A stretch of 64,000 nucleotides of DNA from the NCBI GenBank assembly GCA_017556805.1, contig JAFYMC010000029.1, positions 38,463-102,462 on the forward strand, written 5' to 3'. Position 1 is the stretch's first letter; every line of letters starts with the position of its first letter. Under the pieces are notes generated by a model that made no database searches, was not told the origin of the DNA, and saw only the letters and a program-made list of their open reading frames with translations. This DNA comes from Lachnospiraceae bacterium. GTDB lineage: Bacteria > Bacillota > Clostridia > Lachnospirales > Lachnospiraceae. Shown piece by piece: positions 61,561 to 64,000 of this stretch. Position numbers and translations under genes: made by a program.

Positions 61561-62309
61561 AAAAAAGAGAATTGATATTGGATTTCACTTCTCTGTTGGA
61601 TGTTATCATGATTCTTTTGTTTGTGGTGATCAGTAATATGAGTCTGGCGTCCGTAAATGCCAATGCGGCGGCGCGAGAGGAAACGGAGGCGGCCAAGGAA
61701 GCGCTGGCAGCGGAGCAGCTACAGGCGGAAGAAACGGCGGAGAAGATAGCGGAGCTTGAAAAAAAGCTTGCACAGCTTTCGGATGTAAATCAGAAGAATG
61801 CGGATTTGGAACTGGAGCTTAAGGTACTGTTGGAGAATCATACGGCGCTTTTGGAGGAGTACGATTATCTGAAGATTATTACTGATTTTGATGCAAGTGA
61901 TACCTCGGCCTACGGGCAGGTGATTGAGCGGATGACAAAGGTGCTGTTGCTGTGCGAAACCGGCCGGAATGAAGAGAACGGATATCCGGAGGTGAGGGTA
62001 GGGATTTACCGGTCCGGCGGGACAGAGGAGGAAAAGTCCTATGTGACCTCGGTTAAGTTACTTCACGATTTTTCTTTATCGAAGGAAGGGCGGGCGGAAC
62101 TTGCGGCGGCCCAGGTGACGGAGTTAACCAAAGCACTGTCGGGAGCGCTCAGGGAGACGTCGGAAGAGGTGGTTTGGTGCACGGTGCAGTATGCCTACGA
62201 CGATGAGAACTTTTCCCAAACGGATTTGGAAGTGATCGGGGAAGCAATCGGGAATTTGGAACGCAGTTTTTCCAAAACTTGTTTTATGGAGAAAATAAAA
62301 ATATATTAA
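61557..62309 (+). CDS. ExbD/TolR/MotB-like membrane protein with coiled coil
   Basis: 250 aa. The N-terminus LDFTSLLDVIMILLFVVISN is the ExbD/TolR membrane helix with the ion-carrying Asp (D15). An Ala/Glu-rich coiled coil follows (~38-105; EKIAELEKKLAQLSDVNQKN), then an external domain (YGQVIERMTKVLLLCETGRN to the end) that I do not recognise. Translationally coupled to the channel gene. Longer than classical ExbD (about 140 aa). Confidence 0.78.
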   Translation: MKKRELILDFTSLLDVIMILLFVVISNMSLASVNANAAAREETEAAKEALAAEQLQAEETAEKIAELEKKLAQLSDVNQKNADLELELKVLLENHTALLEEYDYLKIITDFDASDTSAYGQVIERMTKVLLLCETGRNEENGYPEVRVGIYRSGGTEEEKSYVTSVKLLHDFSLSKEGRAELAAAQVTELTKALSGALRETSEEVVWCTVQYAYDDENFSQTDLEVIGEAIGNLERSFSKTCFMEKIKIY

Positions 62310-62334
62310 GTAAATTACTGAAGGAGGCAATGGT

Positions 62335-62775
62335 ATGGCAAAGAACAAAAAGAGTAAAAAGGGTAAGGTAGTAGGCGGAGTCGGAATTGTTGCGATTCTT
62401 GCGGCACTGGCATTGTTCGGAGGAAAGAGTCTTGGACTCGGTGGAGGCGGAGGACTGGGACTCGGCAAAGATGCGAACGTAAATTCCGATGTGGAGAGTC
62501 CGAAGGATGAGGAAAAGGAACCGGTAGAAAACAAGCAGGAAGAGCTTCCGAAGGAGAAGGAAACGAAAGAAATCTCCATCGAAGTAAAGCAGGGACAGTA
62601 CCTGATTGACGGTGCAGAAAAGAGTCTGGCGGATATTGAGGCGCTGCTCACTGCGGAAAACGCAGGAGAGACTTCCTTTGTGCTGGTGAATGATTATGCG
62701 GCAGCCAAGGCCTGGGATGATGTGAAGGCATTGTTTACCAAGTATGAAGTTAACGTGGTAGAGCAAGAGAAATAG
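62335..62775 (+). CDS. ExbD periplasmic-domain-like protein, Gly-rich
   Basis: 146 aa. Lys-rich start, one membrane helix (GGVGIVAILAALALFG), a Gly/Leu run (GKSLGLGGGGGLGLGK), a Glu/Lys-rich linker and a C-terminal ~65-residue domain (ISIEVKQGQYLIDGAEKSLA, DIEALL, FVLVNDYAAAKAWDDVKALF) with the layout of the ExbD/TolR external fold. The ion-carrying Asp is lacking in its helix, so it would be an accessory to the two preceding genes. AAGGAGG precedes the ATG. Confidence 0.72.
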   Translation: MAKNKKSKKGKVVGGVGIVAILAALALFGGKSLGLGGGGGLGLGKDANVNSDVESPKDEEKEPVENKQEELPKEKETKEISIEVKQGQYLIDGAEKSLADIEALLTAENAGETSFVLVNDYAAAKAWDDVKALFTKYEVNVVEQEK

Positions 62776-62857
62776 ACGGACATTTCATGAGAATGGGAGT
62801 GTGCGGTAGGCATATCCTACCCGGTTCGTACATAACTTAATAGAAAACGGAAGGAGC

Positions 62858-62902
62858 GATACCGATTCGGGCGAGTTTTCCCGGCTTGGTATCGTTTTTT
62901 GT
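62858..62902 (+). terminator. Terminator overlapping the start region of the NlpC/P60 gene
   Basis: GATACCGA and CGGG pair with CCCG and TTGGTATC, followed by GTTTTTTG. Ends the ExbB/ExbD-like operon nine bases before the chosen ATG of the next gene. Confidence 0.85.
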
Positions 62903-62910
62903 CTATGGGG

Positions 62911-63774
62911 ATGCAGTACGGAATCGCGATACGAAATGTATGTGTAAGGACCGAACCGACTTTGGAACCTTTGAGAAAGTACCGGGGAGATGTGTGGGAC
63001 AGACGGCAGGAGAGCAGGTTGAATGTGGGAGAACCGGTAACGGTAAAACGAATGGATGGGGGGTGGCTGTATGTGACCTCTGAGGCCACGGAAGGATATG
63101 TACGGGAGGAGGGGATATTTCTTTGCACGAGGCGACATTACGAGCGGTATCTGGAAACGTTAGAGAAGGAGTATTGCGTGGTGATAAAATCCGGACGATA
63201 CCGGGACGGGCAGTATTTCCGGGTAGGTACGGTTTTGCCGGTACTTAATCAGGAGCCGGAATACGGATGCAGAGGAGATGCACCCGCGTTTGTCCGAAAC
63301 TATCTTCCGTTTACGGAGCGTCAGATTCGACTGCAGACGGAGCGGATGTTAGATATTCCTTACAGCTGGGGAGACGAACGGCTGGACGGAATGGATTGTT
63401 CCTCTACTCTGCGGGCGTTTTATATGTGCTTCGGATTGTCACTTCCCCGGAATTCCGACGAGCAAAGAAGCTGCGGACAGACACTTTTTGCCATGAAACA
63501 GGCGGCCTATGAGGACCTGGAGGGCAAGTCGCCGCAACAGAAACAGGAACTTATCGCAGGCCTGGGGGTGGGCGCGGTTCTGCATATGCCGGGTCATGTG
63601 ATGCTGTATATGGGGGAAAGGGACGGATTTCCTTGGATTTTTCATAATGTGGACACGTATACCATGGACGGAACGGAATACCTTGTGCGAAAAAGTATTA
63701 TCAGCAGGTTTCTGCCGAAGGGGGAGGGGACATATTTGGATTATCTGACGGCAGCATGGAGGCCGATCTTATAA
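62911..63774 (+). CDS. SH3-NlpC/P60 cell-wall hydrolase
   Basis: About 287 aa. N-terminal SH3-type domain (YGIAIRNVCVRTEPT to GWLYVTSEATEGYV), a second SH3-like linker (~85-130), then NlpC/P60 with catalytic Cys in LDGMDCSSTLRAFY, SLPRNSDEQ, and His in MPGHVMLYMG. Cleaves peptide bonds in peptidoglycan, often after gamma-D-Glu. No signal peptide is visible. Start uncertain: TTG 62899, ATG 62905 or ATG 62911, all touching the preceding terminator and lacking a good ribosome site; AAGGAG at 62851 has no in-frame start. Confidence 0.83.
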   Translation: MQYGIAIRNVCVRTEPTLEPLRKYRGDVWDRRQESRLNVGEPVTVKRMDGGWLYVTSEATEGYVREEGIFLCTRRHYERYLETLEKEYCVVIKSGRYRDGQYFRVGTVLPVLNQEPEYGCRGDAPAFVRNYLPFTERQIRLQTERMLDIPYSWGDERLDGMDCSSTLRAFYMCFGLSLPRNSDEQRSCGQTLFAMKQAAYEDLEGKSPQQKQELIAGLGVGAVLHMPGHVMLYMGERDGFPWIFHNVDTYTMDGTEYLVRKSIISRFLPKGEGTYLDYLTAAWRPIL

Positions 63775-63813
63775 GAAAGGGAAAGGCGGGAAGTGTGTCT
63801 TGGAAAAAAGTGC

Positions 63814-63842
63814 TTGCATTCCCTGTTAACCTATGTTATAAT
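63814..63842 (+). promoter_or_regulatory. rpsF promoter
   Basis: TTGCAT (63814-63819) and TATAAT (63837-63842) with a 17-base spacer. The ~80-base leader to rpsF contains GGGAAGGGCCGGAGACC, which might form the S6:S18 autoregulatory site with its CCG bulge; I cannot confirm the fold. Confidence 0.75.
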
Positions 63843-63929
63843 GAAAAACTGTGATATGCAAAACACAATATTATTCCTTGCTCTTTCGTGACGGGAAGGG
63901 CCGGAGACCAGAAGGAGGTGCACGCAACT

Positions 63930-64000
63930 ATGAATCAGTATGAATTAGCCTTAGTTGTAAATGCAAAAGTCGAGGATGACGTAAAGAATGCTGTTGTTGA
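63930..64000 (+). CDS. rpsF: Ribosomal protein S6 (3' end outside window)
   Basis: The first 23 codons read MNQYELALVVNAKVEDDVKN, typical of S6 in Clostridia. GAAGGAGGTG precedes the ATG. The gene continues beyond the window and is usually followed by ssb and rpsR. Confidence 0.88.
   Translation, partial: MNQYELALVVNAKVEDDVKNAVV

Noticed and set aside
61030-62775. Zorya (ZorAB) anti-phage system
   Set aside because: The channel protein is far shorter than ZorA and lacks its long tail; the partner lacks an OmpA-like domain; no ZorC/D/E gene follows.
1-64000. tRNA and rRNA genes
   Set aside because: No T-arm consensus (GGTTCGAATCC) or rRNA-like stretches were noticed; an automated scan was not possible.

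Overview
The window looks like a chromosomal segment from a motile, spore-forming member of the Lachnospiraceae or a close relative (Clostridia). The evidence is a flagellin next to a glycosyltransferase, a FliD-like cap protein, a SpoIIQ-like degenerate M23 protein, a Csp-like subtilase, a T-box leader, strong AGGAGG ribosome sites, and small orphan families typical of gut Clostridia. Most of it is housekeeping DNA with scattered accessory genes. I saw no tRNA, rRNA, CRISPR array, prophage or intact insertion sequence.

Layout. 1-2.9 kb: end of a flagellin and a TPR glycosyltransferase. 3.0-5.0 kb (minus): an Xre regulator with a small partner, and a frameshifted PD-(D/E)XK family gene. 5.3-10.2 kb: a DUF368 polyprenyl-phosphate transporter gene co-transcribed with zinc uptake genes znuACB, then an AI-2E-type permease. 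10.2-14.8 kb: a Panacea-like protein, a membrane-anchored MerR regulator with a 19-bp-spacer promoter, typA, and a two-OB-fold SSB-like protein. 14.9-21.2 kb: oppBCDFA, ending in a 360-nt imperfect palindrome. 21.3-26.1 kb: an epimerase, purMND and a lipoprotein. 26.2-31.6 kb (minus): an EAL phosphodiesterase with a C-terminal beta-solenoid, and tldE/tldD.

31.7-36.0 kb: a T-box leader, a palindromic element, a FakA-middle-domain-like small protein, a membrane protein, an AIR-synthase-like protein, an Lrp regulator and an aminotransferase. 36.0-39.6 kb: an AAA ATPase-nuclease and a Card1/Can2-like CARF nuclease without any CRISPR locus. 39.6-46.1 kb: a subtilase that has lost its catalytic serine, a SARP-type response regulator, hisC, queH, a SpoIIQ-like protein and a structured intergenic region. 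46.2-55.0 kb: an Ig-like secreted protein, a cytidylate-kinase-like protein, an ABC/CARDB/permease operon and an HD-GYP protein. 55.1-58.8 kb (minus): a secreted subtilase and the FliD-like gene. 59.0-64.0 kb: asnB, a three-gene ExbB/ExbD-like operon, an NlpC/P60 hydrolase and the start of rpsF.

The best candidates for undescribed biology are the ExbB/ExbD-like trio beside a wall hydrolase, the EAL-solenoid fusion, the CRISPR-free CARF nuclease next to an ATPase-nuclease, the Ser-to-Gly subtilase, and the long palindrome after oppA. All functions here are read from sequence motifs and memory of families; no searches were run.
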